In this document: positions 34,482-43,366 of the stretch, one piece after another
Numbering within the stretch: position 1 is the stretch's first letter
How the letters are laid out: the number at the start of each line of letters is the position of its first letter
NCBI GenBank assembly: GCA_030524715.1
Contig: JAUNGB010000004.1
Coordinates: forward strand, 1-64,000
Source: Eubacteriales bacterium
Lineage (GTDB): Bacteria > Bacillota > Clostridia > Lachnospirales > Lachnospiraceae
Length of the DNA stretch: 64,000 nt
Direction of reading: 5' to 3'
The notes under the pieces: model-generated
Databases searched by the model: none
What the model saw: the letters and a program-made list of their open reading frames with translations, nothing else
Told to the model about the DNA's origin: nothing
Made by a program: the position numbers and the translations under genes

Positions 34482-34529
34482 AAAAGCCTCCGGGTAAGAG
34501 TGGAAACTCTGATTCCTGGAGGCTTTTTT
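34482..34529. terminator. bidirectional terminator
   Basis: AAAAGCCTCCGGG pairs with CCTGGAGGCTTTTTT. The A-run on one side and T-run on the other serve the convergent genes at 34460 and 34548. Confidence 0.92.
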
Positions 34530-34547
34530 GCCCGTTGGCTTAAAGGT

Positions 34548-35417
34548 CTATTTTTTATCAGGTGATACAGAGGCAATTGCGGATTCAATTTTGCTTCTTA
34601 AGAATCCGGATGAGTCCAGCAGTATTTCTTTATAGTTTTCTTCTCCGTGATACCATTGTTCTCCGGTAAAGATGCGTACCCCCTGTCTGTAAAGCTCGCT
34701 GATACAGCGTTCATATTCTGTGTGTCCGCCGCTTCCGAACCGCATATCCCGGTAAACGCCCGGTTTTGTCTCTTTCAGATGCGCGGCAAGGATATGGTGT
34801 TTTCCAAGGGAGATGTCCTGAACCACATCGTGCCCGTATATAACGGAAGCGTTTTTCAGGTTGCCGATATCAGGGTAGATACCGAGATAAGGGGAACCAA
34901 TCAGATTTACAAAAAACATGGCCTTTTGGACGGTATCCATGAAAGGCGTCTCCATTGTTTCAAAGCCAAGAGAAACACCGTATGCGGCTGCACGTTCGGT
35001 TATGATTTCCAGACCTTCCAGAAAGTACCGGAGAGAAGAGATATCTGACGGCTCATAGTATACGTCATAGCCGGCAAGTTGGATCAGCCGAATACCGAGA
35101 TCGCAGGAAAAAGAGAATGCTTTTTCGGCTAATTCCACGGATTTCCGGCGGATTTCAGGGTCATGAGAGCCTAAAGGATACCTTCTCTGACCGCTGAAGC
35201 ACATGGATTTCATGGATATTCCCGCATTGGAAATAGCTGCGCGGATTTCTGAAAGCTTTTCAGGAGGATAGTCCAGGCGTTCCAGCATATAATCATTTTC
35301 ATCAATAGATATTTCCATATAATCAAAGCCGGAATCTCTTGTGAGATTCAATTTCTCTTCAAAAGAAAGAGACAGGGGCATGGATTTTTCATATAATCCC
35401 AACGAGTATTCTTTCAT
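34548..35417 (-). CDS. UlaE/SgaU-like L-ribulose-5-phosphate 3-epimerase (TIM barrel)
   Basis: A 289-residue xylose-isomerase-like TIM barrel that resembles the L-xylulose/L-ribulose-5-phosphate 3-epimerase group: MEISIDENDYMLERLDY, MKSMCFSGQRRYPLGSHD, LGFETMETPFM, LGIYPDIGNL, HLKETKPGVYRDMRFGSG. Metal ligands should be the Glu of FETME, the Asp of YPDIGN, His of HLKE and a late Glu (FTGEQW). Its usual partners are ascorbate genes, but no ascorbate transporter is in this window. It follows GH51 and GH29 in one leftward operon (12-bp gap). The phosphorylated pentulose role is inference. Confidence 0.85.
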   Translation of the reverse strand: MKEYSLGLYEKSMPLSLSFEEKLNLTRDSGFDYMEISIDENDYMLERLDYPPEKLSEIRAAISNAGISMKSMCFSGQRRYPLGSHDPEIRRKSVELAEKAFSFSCDLGIRLIQLAGYDVYYEPSDISSLRYFLEGLEIITERAAAYGVSLGFETMETPFMDTVQKAMFFVNLIGSPYLGIYPDIGNLKNASVIYGHDVVQDISLGKHHILAAHLKETKPGVYRDMRFGSGGHTEYERCISELYRQGVRIFTGEQWYHGEENYKEILLDSSGFLRSKIESAIASVSPDKK

Positions 35418-35428
35418 AGTCAGAGCTT

Positions 35429-36760
35429 TTATCCTTTCGTAAATTCAAAAACAACCGGGGCGCTGTTCTGAGGAATATTTTTCATCGTTAAATGCCAGAT
35501 GCCATTGTCATTTTTAAGAAAAGCCGGAATATTTCCAAGGCTTTTCATATGAGCAGAGGACAGGGGCAATGCGGGAAAAGAAAGGGTGCTCTGTCCTGCT
35601 TTCGGATTTACTATCAATAAAAAGACAGAGGATGGCGTCTGCGTATAATATAAAGTTTCCCCTGTGGGCAGAGCTTCTTTTTGTCTGTCGTAAGGAGTAG
35701 TGTTGTAGATTGCTTTTCCGTATACGCCGAGCCATTTTCCAATATCCTGAAGGCGCTCCTTCTGGGAATTTGGAATGGTTCCATCGGCCTTTGGACCTAC
35801 ATTCAGAAGCAGGTTTCCGTTAAAGGCAACTGTATCGATCAGAAGCTGAAGCAGTTCGTTTGAGGACATCATGCCGGATAAATCTTCTACCTGATTGTAA
35901 CCGAAAGAAAGTCCCATACCCTGACAGCATTCCCATTTTTCATCCAGAAGCTTCTTTCCGCTGTCATATTCTTTTGTCTTATAGTCATGCCATACATCAT
36001 GCCAACGGTCGTTTGTAACCCCGTCCGGAACCGCATTATAGTAATGGGCAAAGAGATAAGGCAAGTCATCAAGACCCTTCAAAGGCCAGTCCAGATCATT
36101 CCATAATATGTCGGGATGATAGCAGTCGATCAGTTCCAGCATTTGTTTATAGGCAAAATCAGCATATTCATAAGTACAGTTTTCAGGGTGGTGTACCTCA
36201 TAATCGCTTAACATTACATTATTGGTTACATGCCAGTTCAGCATACCGGAATAATACACTCCGAACCGAAGACCCTGACTGCGGACAGAACGGCACAGAT
36301 CCGTGATAAGATCACGCTTTGGCCCTCGCTGAAATGCATTAAAATCCGTATACTTTGTATTCCAGAGGCAGAAACCGTCATGGTGCTTGGTAGTGGGAAT
36401 CACGTATCTGGCGCCGGAAGCCTTAAAAAGCTCTGCCCATTCGTCGGGATTCCAATTTTCTGCCAGAAACAGATCGGCAAAATCCTCATAGTCAAAATCT
36501 TTTCCATAGGTTTTGATATGGTGCTCATAGGAAGGCCCGAAACCGCAGCGTACGGTATTGCAGTACCATTCTGCATAGGGATTGTAGGCATACCAGCGTT
36601 CGTCAAAGGGAATGGAACCCAATCGGCCGGAAGGGTATGCCCAGGCTGGCACAGAATAGATCCCCCAGTGTATAAAAATTCCGAATTTACTGTCCGAATA
36701 CCATTGAGGAACCGTATGAGTGCGGATAGAGTCCATGTGGGGAAGATATCGTTTCGGCAT
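35429..36760 (-). CDS. GH29 alpha-L-fucosidase
   Basis: 443 residues, the single-domain GH29 size. KFGIFIHWGIYSVPAW (25-40), TTKHHDGF (123-130) and the nucleophile Asp222 in ILWNDLDWP fit the family; LLLNVGPKADGTIP is the other hallmark. It hydrolyses alpha-linked L-fucose from oligosaccharides. No signal peptide, so it acts on imported material. It starts two bases after the GH51 stop, its ribosome site (AAAGGAGAG) lying inside GH51, so the two are coupled. The fucosyl linkage type cannot be decided. Confidence 0.93.
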   Translation of the reverse strand: MPKRYLPHMDSIRTHTVPQWYSDSKFGIFIHWGIYSVPAWAYPSGRLGSIPFDERWYAYNPYAEWYCNTVRCGFGPSYEHHIKTYGKDFDYEDFADLFLAENWNPDEWAELFKASGARYVIPTTKHHDGFCLWNTKYTDFNAFQRGPKRDLITDLCRSVRSQGLRFGVYYSGMLNWHVTNNVMLSDYEVHHPENCTYEYADFAYKQMLELIDCYHPDILWNDLDWPLKGLDDLPYLFAHYYNAVPDGVTNDRWHDVWHDYKTKEYDSGKKLLDEKWECCQGMGLSFGYNQVEDLSGMMSSNELLQLLIDTVAFNGNLLLNVGPKADGTIPNSQKERLQDIGKWLGVYGKAIYNTTPYDRQKEALPTGETLYYTQTPSSVFLLIVNPKAGQSTLSFPALPLSSAHMKSLGNIPAFLKNDNGIWHLTMKNIPQNSAPVVFEFTKG

Positions 36761-36762
36761 AT

Positions 36763-38283
36763 TCAGTCTCTCCTTTCCGGTGAAAAACGAAGGACATTCC
36801 AGCTGAGCTTTGGAAGTAAAACCTGATACTGTCCGTTTTCCTGGGTATCATTGTTGACAGAGCATGGAATGACGTTAAATGGGTTCTCTTTTGTGTTGAC
36901 AGCCGCCTTATCAGGATGTGACAGCAAAATATGGTCGGTCATTACCAGACCGGGAAAAGCTCTCAGATCAAGAGAAAGCTTAAAATCCTCGTTCAGGTCT
37001 TTGTTTATGCAAAAAATCGTGACAGTTCCGGATTCATCCAATGTGCCGACAGCATCAATATAAGGAACGGAACAGAAATTTTTGCTGTCGTAGACCGGGG
37101 AATTGACGATTGCCCGAAGGACAGTTCCTCTTCCGAACTGTGATACATGCGCATAAGGATAATAAATAGTCTGCGCCCATGCCGAACCGTTATTTTCTGT
37201 CATGATTGGGGCAATAACGTTCACAAGCTGCGCCATACAGGCGATTTTTACACGATCTGCGTGGCGCAGAAGAGTGATCAGCATAGAGCCTACCATCAGT
37301 GCGTCCTCAAAGGTATATACATCCTGAAGTAACGGAAGTGATTTTTCCCAGCGATGCTGCGTCTGAATTTTCTCATCCTGATTTTTTGTGTGGTACCAGA
37401 CGTTCCATTCGTCAAAGGAAAGATTCAGAGTCTTTTTGGAATGTTTTTTTCCTTTTACGGAATCGCATAAACAGGACACATTTTGGATAAACTCATCCAT
37501 ATCGCAGGAATTGGCAAGAAAGTCAGCGGTATCTCCGGAAGGATTTTCGTAGTATCTGTGAAGGGAAACGTAATCCACATAATCGTAGCATTGATCCAGC
37601 ATAGTAAGCTCCCAGTCTCCGAAGGTTTCAATGAGAGGGCCGGTAGAACCGCAGGCAACAAGCTCGATCGATGGATCAATGATCTTCATTGCTTTGGCGG
37701 ATTCTCTTGCCAGTTTTCCGTATTCATAAGCCGTTTTCTGGCCTGTTTGCCAAGAAGCATCCATTTCATTGCCAAGGCACCAGAGCTTAATTGAAAACGG
37801 TTCTTTTTCACCGTTCTTAATACGCAGGTCAGACCAATAGGTGCCGCCCGGATGATTGCTGTATTCAATGATATTGCGGGCATCCTCTATGCCCCGTGTT
37901 CCAAGATTTACAGAATACATGGGGGAAGTCCCGGCTTTTCGGCACCAATGGAGAAATTCATGCAGGCCAAATTCGTTAGTTTCTGTTGTCTTCCAGGCAA
38001 GATCCAACCGATGAGGGCGCAGGGGCTTCGGGCCGATAGAATCTTCCCAGCGAAAGCCTGATACAAAGTTTCCCCCGGGATAACGGACAACAGGAACCTG
38101 AATTTTTTTTATAAGCTCCAGGACATCTGTGCGGAAACCTTCTTCATCGGCAAGAGGATGCCCCGGCTCATAAATGCCGCCGTAGATTGCCCGGCCCAGA
38201 TGCTCCAGGAATGAGCCGAACAGACGGGGATCAACAATGCCGATGGTGTAATCCTTATCTAAAATGATAGTGGCAGTTTTCAT
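36763..38283 (-). CDS. GH51 alpha-L-arabinofuranosidase
   Basis: 506 residues from the ATG at 38283, the normal GH51 length. The acid/base is Glu173 (GNEMDASWQ) and the nucleophile Glu292 (SFDEWNVWYH), the same spacing as in Geobacillus AbfA. TIM barrel plus a C-terminal beta-sandwich. It releases alpha-L-arabinofuranose from arabinoxylan-, arabinan- or pectin-type oligosaccharides in the cytoplasm. The frame extends 32 codons upstream, but GGAGGTCAAATTTT before 38283 fixes the start. First gene of a leftward operon GH51-GH29-UlaE-like, divergent from the FGGY kinase. Confidence 0.95.
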   Translation of the reverse strand: MKTATIILDKDYTIGIVDPRLFGSFLEHLGRAIYGGIYEPGHPLADEEGFRTDVLELIKKIQVPVVRYPGGNFVSGFRWEDSIGPKPLRPHRLDLAWKTTETNEFGLHEFLHWCRKAGTSPMYSVNLGTRGIEDARNIIEYSNHPGGTYWSDLRIKNGEKEPFSIKLWCLGNEMDASWQTGQKTAYEYGKLARESAKAMKIIDPSIELVACGSTGPLIETFGDWELTMLDQCYDYVDYVSLHRYYENPSGDTADFLANSCDMDEFIQNVSCLCDSVKGKKHSKKTLNLSFDEWNVWYHTKNQDEKIQTQHRWEKSLPLLQDVYTFEDALMVGSMLITLLRHADRVKIACMAQLVNVIAPIMTENNGSAWAQTIYYPYAHVSQFGRGTVLRAIVNSPVYDSKNFCSVPYIDAVGTLDESGTVTIFCINKDLNEDFKLSLDLRAFPGLVMTDHILLSHPDKAAVNTKENPFNVIPCSVNNDTQENGQYQVLLPKLSWNVLRFSPERRD

Positions 38284-38311
38284 AAAATTTGACCTCCTGT
38301 CAAAGTTATTC

Positions 38312-38388
38312 TTGTTTGTATCGTACATATATGGTATCATATTCTCAAAATATATCAATATTAGAGCGCAAAAATGCACAAATGTTCA
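38312..38388 (+). promoter_or_regulatory. kinase promoter and SorC-box candidate in the divergent control region
   Basis: TTGTTT (38312-38317) - 17 bp - TATCAT (38335-38340) points right towards the kinase. TGCACAAATGTTCA (38375-38388) is the exact reverse complement of 41037-41050. The region also has to hold the leftward GH51 promoter. Confidence 0.65.
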
Positions 38389-38421
38389 AAATTGGTACAT
38401 GAGAAGAAAGGGAGAATGATC

Positions 38422-39924
38422 ATGGATACAATTTTGATACTGGATATCGGAACATCAAACATCAGAGGAGTGCTTTTTAATGAGGAAGGGGAAATTGTTT
38501 ACAGAACGTCAATAAAGAATATACCGGATTATCTGTCAAAGATAAGAGTGGAGCAAAAGCCGGAAAAGTACCGGGAAAAAATTGTGCAGGTCACAGAAAA
38601 ATGTGTTGCATATGCAAAAAGTAATGCCTATACTATCAGTTGTATTTCGACAACAGCGCTGCGCACATGCGTTATGCTGGTAAAAGAAGACGGAACTCCG
38701 GTATCGGATATTATTATGTGGCAGGATAAGCGTGCGGAAGAGATATGCCTGGAATTAAGGGAAAGTGAGGAACTGGTATATCAATGTACGGGAACCAGAA
38801 TTCATCCGGTATTTGTAGGACCGAAGATTCTCTGGATGAAAAAATACTGGCCGGAAGCGTATGCCGACTCAGATCGGATCGTGACAGTGGCAGACGATAT
38901 TCATCATATGATAACGGGAAAATGGGTGACGGATTACACATATGGCAGCAGAACCTCTCTGATGAATATTAAAACTCTGAAATGGGATCCTCAGATGCTG
39001 AAGCTTTTTGGCGTAAGAGAAGAAATGTTATGTGAACTGGTGGAACAGGGAAGTATTATCGGTACTGTTCAGGAGTCTTTTGCTGAAAAGACAGGATTGA
39101 AATGCGGTATTCCGGTGGTTTCCGCTGGCGGAGACCAGAACTGCGGGGCTCTTGGGTCCGGAGTTGTAGGTGAAGGGCTGGCACAGCTTACTACAGGGAG
39201 CGGCGCTTATCTGATCGTCTGCTCTGATTCTCCAAAGCTTGATAAAAATAAGCGTTTTTTATGTAATATGGCGGCTGTAAAAGGCAAATATATTGTAGAA
39301 GCCAGTATGCTTTCTTCTGCTATTTTATATGAATGGTTTTATGATAATTTTTATACGGAAAGTCAGGGGGATATGACAAGTACTATTAATGCGGAAGCCG
39401 AAAAATCCCGGCCGGGCGCGGGAGGGATGATCGTGCTGCCGTATTTTCAGGGAAGAGGATGTCCGGACTGGAATACCAGGGCTACCGGAAGCTTTTTAAA
39501 TGTAACTATGCATAATAGCCGTGGAGATTTTGCGAGGGCTTTGCTGGAGGGGATTGCAATGGAATCCGCAGAAAACCTGGAAATTATCGAAGAATATACG
39601 GGAACTCTGGATAAAATTTATCTTGGCGGCGGTATGACAAAGAGCAGCCTGTTTAATCAGATTCAGGCGGATACGGCCAACAGAACCTTTTCGCTAAATA
39701 AGAATGAAGAAACCACTGCACTGGGAGCTTTCATTTCAGCTGCAGCAGCGACCGGCCTGGTTTCTTCCTGCCAGGAGGGAAGGAAATTTATCAGAGGTAC
39801 ACAGTGTGTTTACCGGCCAAATTCAGAAAATCAAAAATACTATCAGGAAATCCGCTGTGAAAGACAAAGGCTTTATCAGGCATTGTATCAACAGGAACTC
39901 GGGGCGGAAAGGGCGGATAAATGA
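38422..39924 (+). CDS. FGGY-family carbohydrate kinase
   Basis: 500 residues with both FGGY domains: N-terminal ATPase motif ILDIGTSNIRGVLFN, the sugar-site WQDKRAEEI, GGDQNCGALGSG and the C-terminal YLGGGMTKSSLFNQIQAD with ALGAFISAA. The family phosphorylates ketoses and polyols such as xylulose, ribulose or fuculose; the exact sugar is not readable. AAAGGGAGA stands seven bases before ATG 38422, better than the open upstream ATG at 38374. It is followed by the SorC regulator, and together they face the GH51 operon. The SorC effector is often the phosphosugar made by such a kinase, but that is inference here. Confidence 0.9.
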   Translation: MDTILILDIGTSNIRGVLFNEEGEIVYRTSIKNIPDYLSKIRVEQKPEKYREKIVQVTEKCVAYAKSNAYTISCISTTALRTCVMLVKEDGTPVSDIIMWQDKRAEEICLELRESEELVYQCTGTRIHPVFVGPKILWMKKYWPEAYADSDRIVTVADDIHHMITGKWVTDYTYGSRTSLMNIKTLKWDPQMLKLFGVREEMLCELVEQGSIIGTVQESFAEKTGLKCGIPVVSAGGDQNCGALGSGVVGEGLAQLTTGSGAYLIVCSDSPKLDKNKRFLCNMAAVKGKYIVEASMLSSAILYEWFYDNFYTESQGDMTSTINAEAEKSRPGAGGMIVLPYFQGRGCPDWNTRATGSFLNVTMHNSRGDFARALLEGIAMESAENLEIIEEYTGTLDKIYLGGGMTKSSLFNQIQADTANRTFSLNKNEETTALGAFISAAAATGLVSSCQEGRKFIRGTQCVYRPNSENQKYYQEIRCERQRLYQALYQQELGAERADK

Positions 39925-39949
39925 AAAAGAAAAGGAATGGGACAAGATT

Positions 39950-40903
39950 ATGAACGTGAAGGAAATGATGCAGTTAAGTATGATGACAGAGATTGCGACC
40001 ATGTATTATGAAAAAAACATGACGCAGTCTGAAATCGGAGAAAAATTATATCTGTCAAGGACAAGAATTTCAAGGATCCTGAAAAAGGCTCAGGAAACAG
40101 GGGTTGTAGAAATAAAGATCAATCACCTTCTGGAGAGAAATTATTCTTTTGAAGAGCGCTTTAAACAGAGATTTCATTTAAAAGAGGTGATTTTATACGG
40201 AGGCAGTCAGGGCAGTGAGGAGGAAGTAAAAACAGGTGTTGCGGCGCTTGCCGCGAAATATCTGAAGCAAAGCATCAAGCCAAAGATGACCATCGGTATT
40301 TCCTGGGGAAAAACGGTGAGAAAAGCGGTCGACGCTATGTCGGATGTGGAAAAAATGCCGGTAAACATCGTACAGATCATGGGGGCCGCGTCAACCGGAA
40401 ATTCTCTTAACAATGGAGATAATATTGCCAACAGGCTCGCCGCAGCATATGGAGGAACAGTACATAACCTGAATACGCCGCTTTTTGTCCCGGATCTTTA
40501 TGTAAAGAAGCAATTGATGAAGGATCCTCTGATTTTGAAGTCTCTTTCGCTTGCGGCAAACGCGGATTTGATCCTGACAGGAATCGGCACTCTGGATACT
40601 ATTACAGATTCCAATCCCTGGCTGGGATATCTGACAAAGGAGATGCGTGATGAGATCGAAGCACAAGGCGCGGTGGGATGCCTGGGAGCAAGGTTTTTTG
40701 ACTGTGACGGAAAGGTACTGGACAATTCCTGGAATAACCGGTGTGTGGGAATTGAACTGAAGGATTTAAGAAAAGTAAAAGAGGTTGTTGTTGTGGCCGC
40801 TGATGAATATAAGGCAAAGGCGTTATTGGGAGCTATCCGCGGCGGTTTTGTGGACGTACTTATAACAGACAGCGGAACAGCCCAGAAAATATTGGAATTG
40901 TAA
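39950..40903 (+). CDS. SorC-family transcriptional regulator
   Basis: 317 residues: an N-terminal helix-turn-helix (MTEIATMYYEKNMTQSEIGEKLYLSRTRISRILKKA shown in parts: MTQSEIGEKLYLSRTRIS) and a C-terminal sugar-phosphate-isomerase-like sensing domain (IGISWGKTVRKAV; GIGTLD; GCLGARFFDCDGKVL). The long in-frame extension from 39704 overlaps the kinase and is not used. Family proteins bind phosphosugars and act as repressors or activators. Candidate binding sites TGCACAWATGTTCA are found before the kinase, twice after this gene, before the ABC importer and, weaker, before the SDR operon. The gene begins 25 bases after the kinase stop. Confidence 0.92.
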   Translation: MNVKEMMQLSMMTEIATMYYEKNMTQSEIGEKLYLSRTRISRILKKAQETGVVEIKINHLLERNYSFEERFKQRFHLKEVILYGGSQGSEEEVKTGVAALAAKYLKQSIKPKMTIGISWGKTVRKAVDAMSDVEKMPVNIVQIMGAASTGNSLNNGDNIANRLAAAYGGTVHNLNTPLFVPDLYVKKQLMKDPLILKSLSLAANADLILTGIGTLDTITDSNPWLGYLTKEMRDEIEAQGAVGCLGARFFDCDGKVLDNSWNNRCVGIELKDLRKVKEVVVVAADEYKAKALLGAIRGGFVDVLITDSGTAQKILEL

Positions 40904-40927
40904 AAAATACGGAAATATCAAAATGAA

Positions 40928-40976
40928 AATGCACATATGTTCAGAATGAAGTGGAACATATGTGCATTATTTTTTG
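40928..40976 (+). terminator. sorC terminator built from two inverted SorC boxes
   Basis: AATGCACATATGTTC and GAACATATGTGCATT form a 15-bp stem followed by ATTTTTTG, so the site can terminate transcription. The arms are TGCACATATGTTCA (40930-40943) and GGAACATATGTGCA (40953-40966), two copies of the motif at 38375 and 41037, so it may also be an operator. Confidence 0.8.
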
Positions 40977-41007
40977 AAATATTGATTTATTATCGATCAT
41001 ATGTTAA

Positions 41008-41050
41008 TATAATGCTACCGCGGTAGATATATTTTTTGAACATTTGTGCA
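41008..41050 (+). promoter_or_regulatory. control region of the second importer: -10, CTACCGCGGTAG palindrome and SorC box
   Basis: TATAAT at 41008-41013; a -35 box is not clear (TTGATT at 40982 is too far). CTACCGCGGTAG (41015-41026) is a perfect 12-bp palindrome directly after the -10 box. TGAACATTTGTGCA (41037-41050) is the SorC box. The two could be operators for different proteins. Confidence 0.7.
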
Positions 41051-41100
41051 AAACAAAAAAGGGTTTTTACAACTGAAATGCTGTTAGAAAGGAGAAGGAC

Positions 41101-42387
41101 ATGAGAAAAAAACAGATGATAAATACAATGATCAGTATTGCGACAATATCAACTATGTTAGTGGGAGGAACGACTGTTTTTGCGGCAGAGGCAGATTCTG
41201 AAGAACAGGTTACCCTTACTTTCTGGACGCCTACCTGGAGGAAGGATGCGGAGTCTCAGATTATTGAAGATTTTATGGAACAGAATCCCAACATCACTAT
41301 TGAGCCTACTTATTATTCGACGGATGATATTAAGACGAATACAAAGATTGCCGCATCATCCGGTACACTGCCGGATATGTGGTATAACTGGTGCGGCTTC
41401 AACTGTGCCGATTATTATGCAAGCGAAGGGTTATGCTATGACCTTACGGAATATGCGGAAACAAATAACTGGGATGAAAAATTTTTGAGCAGTGCGTTGG
41501 AAATGTGCAAGTATGAGGATGGCTTATATGCGCTTCCTCAGGTTATGACGGGATTAACGGTTTGGTACAGAACGGATATCTTTGAAGAATACGGTCTGGA
41601 AATTCCAACAACCTTTGAAGAGCTTGAGGCAGTCTGTGATACACTGGTAGAAAACGGCGTTGCGCCTTTCGCTACCGGCGGAACAGGAGGATGGCATGTT
41701 CTGCGTTATTTCGAGGCTCTTTTGGAATACTACGCAGGCGCGGAAGAGCATGATTCTCTGAATGCCCTGGAAACTGACTGGGCTTCCTCAGAGGCGGTGG
41801 CAAATACCTTTACAAAATTAAAAGAATGGAGCGATAAGGGCTATTTTAATAATGGATTCCTGACAGACGACCCGAACAATTCCAAGATGTATGTGTTCAG
41901 CGGTACATGCGCAATGCTTCTTGAAAACTCCGGTATGGCTTCTGATATCGTTGCCAATGAGTATGATACTAATCAATACGGATGGTTTGCATTCCCTACC
42001 GGACAGAACGGGGAAACCGGAAGAATGGACGCTTATGTCAAACTGGTACAATTTAACAAGAATCTGACAGATGCTCAGTTTGATGCCGCTATGAAGTTCT
42101 GGGAATACTACTACAGTGATGAAAGCCTTGAAGCGCATCCTTCTATTGAACAGCCGACTGCATTAAAGGACGCTGAGGTCTCCGAATCTATGAGTCTTGC
42201 GGATGGTATGCTGGAACAGATCGACGCATCAGGGAGCTATATGACAACGGATTTAAGTGTTCCGAATGAAATTCTTGATGGAATTTATGCGGCGCAGGAT
42301 GGAGTATTCCTTGGAGAGATTCAGCCGGAAGACGCAGGCGCAGAGGTTCAGAAAGTAATTGATTCTTATAAATCCGGAAATGAGTAG
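41101..42387 (+). CDS. ABC sugar-binding protein (family 1), second importer
   Basis: 428 residues. Signal peptide MRKKQMINTMISIATISTML with cleavage likely at VFA|AE and no lipobox cysteine. Family features: VTLTFWTPTWRKDAESQIIEDF, SSGTLPDMWYNWCGFN, GLYALPQVMTGLTVWYRTDIFE, PFATGGTGGWHVLRYFEA, GTCAMLLENSGMASDI. It should bind the oligosaccharide delivered to the glycosidases encoded on both sides; the ligand is not determinable. AGAAAGGAGAAGG precedes the ATG. A GC-rich hairpin follows before the permease genes. Confidence 0.92.
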   Translation: MRKKQMINTMISIATISTMLVGGTTVFAAEADSEEQVTLTFWTPTWRKDAESQIIEDFMEQNPNITIEPTYYSTDDIKTNTKIAASSGTLPDMWYNWCGFNCADYYASEGLCYDLTEYAETNNWDEKFLSSALEMCKYEDGLYALPQVMTGLTVWYRTDIFEEYGLEIPTTFEELEAVCDTLVENGVAPFATGGTGGWHVLRYFEALLEYYAGAEEHDSLNALETDWASSEAVANTFTKLKEWSDKGYFNNGFLTDDPNNSKMYVFSGTCAMLLENSGMASDIVANEYDTNQYGWFAFPTGQNGETGRMDAYVKLVQFNKNLTDAQFDAAMKFWEYYYSDESLEAHPSIEQPTALKDAEVSESMSLADGMLEQIDASGSYMTTDLSVPNEILDGIYAAQDGVFLGEIQPEDAGAEVQKVIDSYKSGNE

Positions 42388-42440
42388 CAGAATGAGGCTG
42401 TCAGCTGCCATGCTGTGAGAAGCATAAAAGAAAAACTGGT

Positions 42441-42471
42441 TTTGGGGGAGCGTTTCAGGTGCTCCCCCAAA
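42441..42471 (+). promoter_or_regulatory. strong hairpin between binding-protein and permease genes
   Basis: TTTGGGGGAGC pairs with GCTCCCCCAAA over a 9-base loop. No T-run, so it is more likely an mRNA-stabilising or partial-termination structure that allows more binding protein than permease. Confidence 0.75.
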
Positions 42472-42490
42472 TTAGTAAGGGAGGGATTTT

Positions 42491-43354
42491 TTGAAAGAAA
42501 AATTGAAGACGGCATCGTTTCTTATGCCTGCCATAGTGATTTATATAATCGTAGTGATCTTTCCGACAATATATTCAGTAGTTTTGAGCCTGTATGACTG
42601 GAATGGATTATCAGGAAAGAAATTTGTCGGCTTGAAAAATTATATTCAATTGTTTACTGCAGATAATATTTTTTATACTGCTCTGAAAAACAATATTATC
42701 TGGATGATTCTGACTGTTTGTATCACGATCATGCTGGCTTTGCTGCTGGCTCTGGTATTGAACAGGCATTTTCGGGGTCGGATCGTATACAGGGCGATCT
42801 TTTATTTTCCGTATATGCTGTCCTGGATCATTGTTGGAATTATCTGGAAATGGATGTACAATCCGAATTTCGGCCTTCTTAACCAGCTTCTTGAGATGGT
42901 GGGGCTGGATTCACTGAAGGGCTCTTTTTTGTCTAATCCTAAGACGGCTTTGTATTGTGTATTTGCGGCGGCGCTTTGGCAGGGCTTAGGACAGCCGATG
43001 CTGTACTTTCTCGCGGGACTTCAGACCATGCCCACAGACATCATTGAAGCGGCAAGAATCGACGGAGCCGGAAAAATCAATCTTTTTTTCAGGATTATTG
43101 TGCCGATGCTGAAGGAAACCTTTGTGATTGTATTTGCGACGCAGATCATTGCCTCTATGAAGGTATATGATATCGTTTATGTTATGACGGACGGCGGCCC
43201 CGCAAATGCAACGCAGACGCTGGCTACTTATATGTATAACCAGACCTTTACTTATAATAAGCTGGGAATGGGAAGCGCTATCGCCACGATCATGGTGCTT
43301 ATCATGATGGTCGTGATCATACCATATGTGGCTTTTACCGCAAAAGAGGATTAG
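42491..43354 (+). CDS. ABC sugar permease, MalF type, second importer
   Basis: 287 residues from a TTG start: GGGAGGG sits five to six bases before TTG 42491, with no ATG in a better place. Six membrane helices; EAA loop EAARIDGAGKINLFFRIIVPML. Forms the channel with the next gene (12-bp gap). As in the other two importers, no ATPase gene follows. Confidence 0.92.
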   Translation: MKEKLKTASFLMPAIVIYIIVVIFPTIYSVVLSLYDWNGLSGKKFVGLKNYIQLFTADNIFYTALKNNIIWMILTVCITIMLALLLALVLNRHFRGRIVYRAIFYFPYMLSWIIVGIIWKWMYNPNFGLLNQLLEMVGLDSLKGSFLSNPKTALYCVFAAALWQGLGQPMLYFLAGLQTMPTDIIEAARIDGAGKINLFFRIIVPMLKETFVIVFATQIIASMKVYDIVYVMTDGGPANATQTLATYMYNQTFTYNKLGMGSAIATIMVLIMMVVIIPYVAFTAKED

Positions 43355-43366
43355 AGGAGGCTGAGT

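Noticed and set aside
42415-42597. 60-codon forward frame before the permease
   Set aside because: It includes the intercistronic hairpin and the permease ribosome site; the TTG start at 42491 in another frame explains the region.
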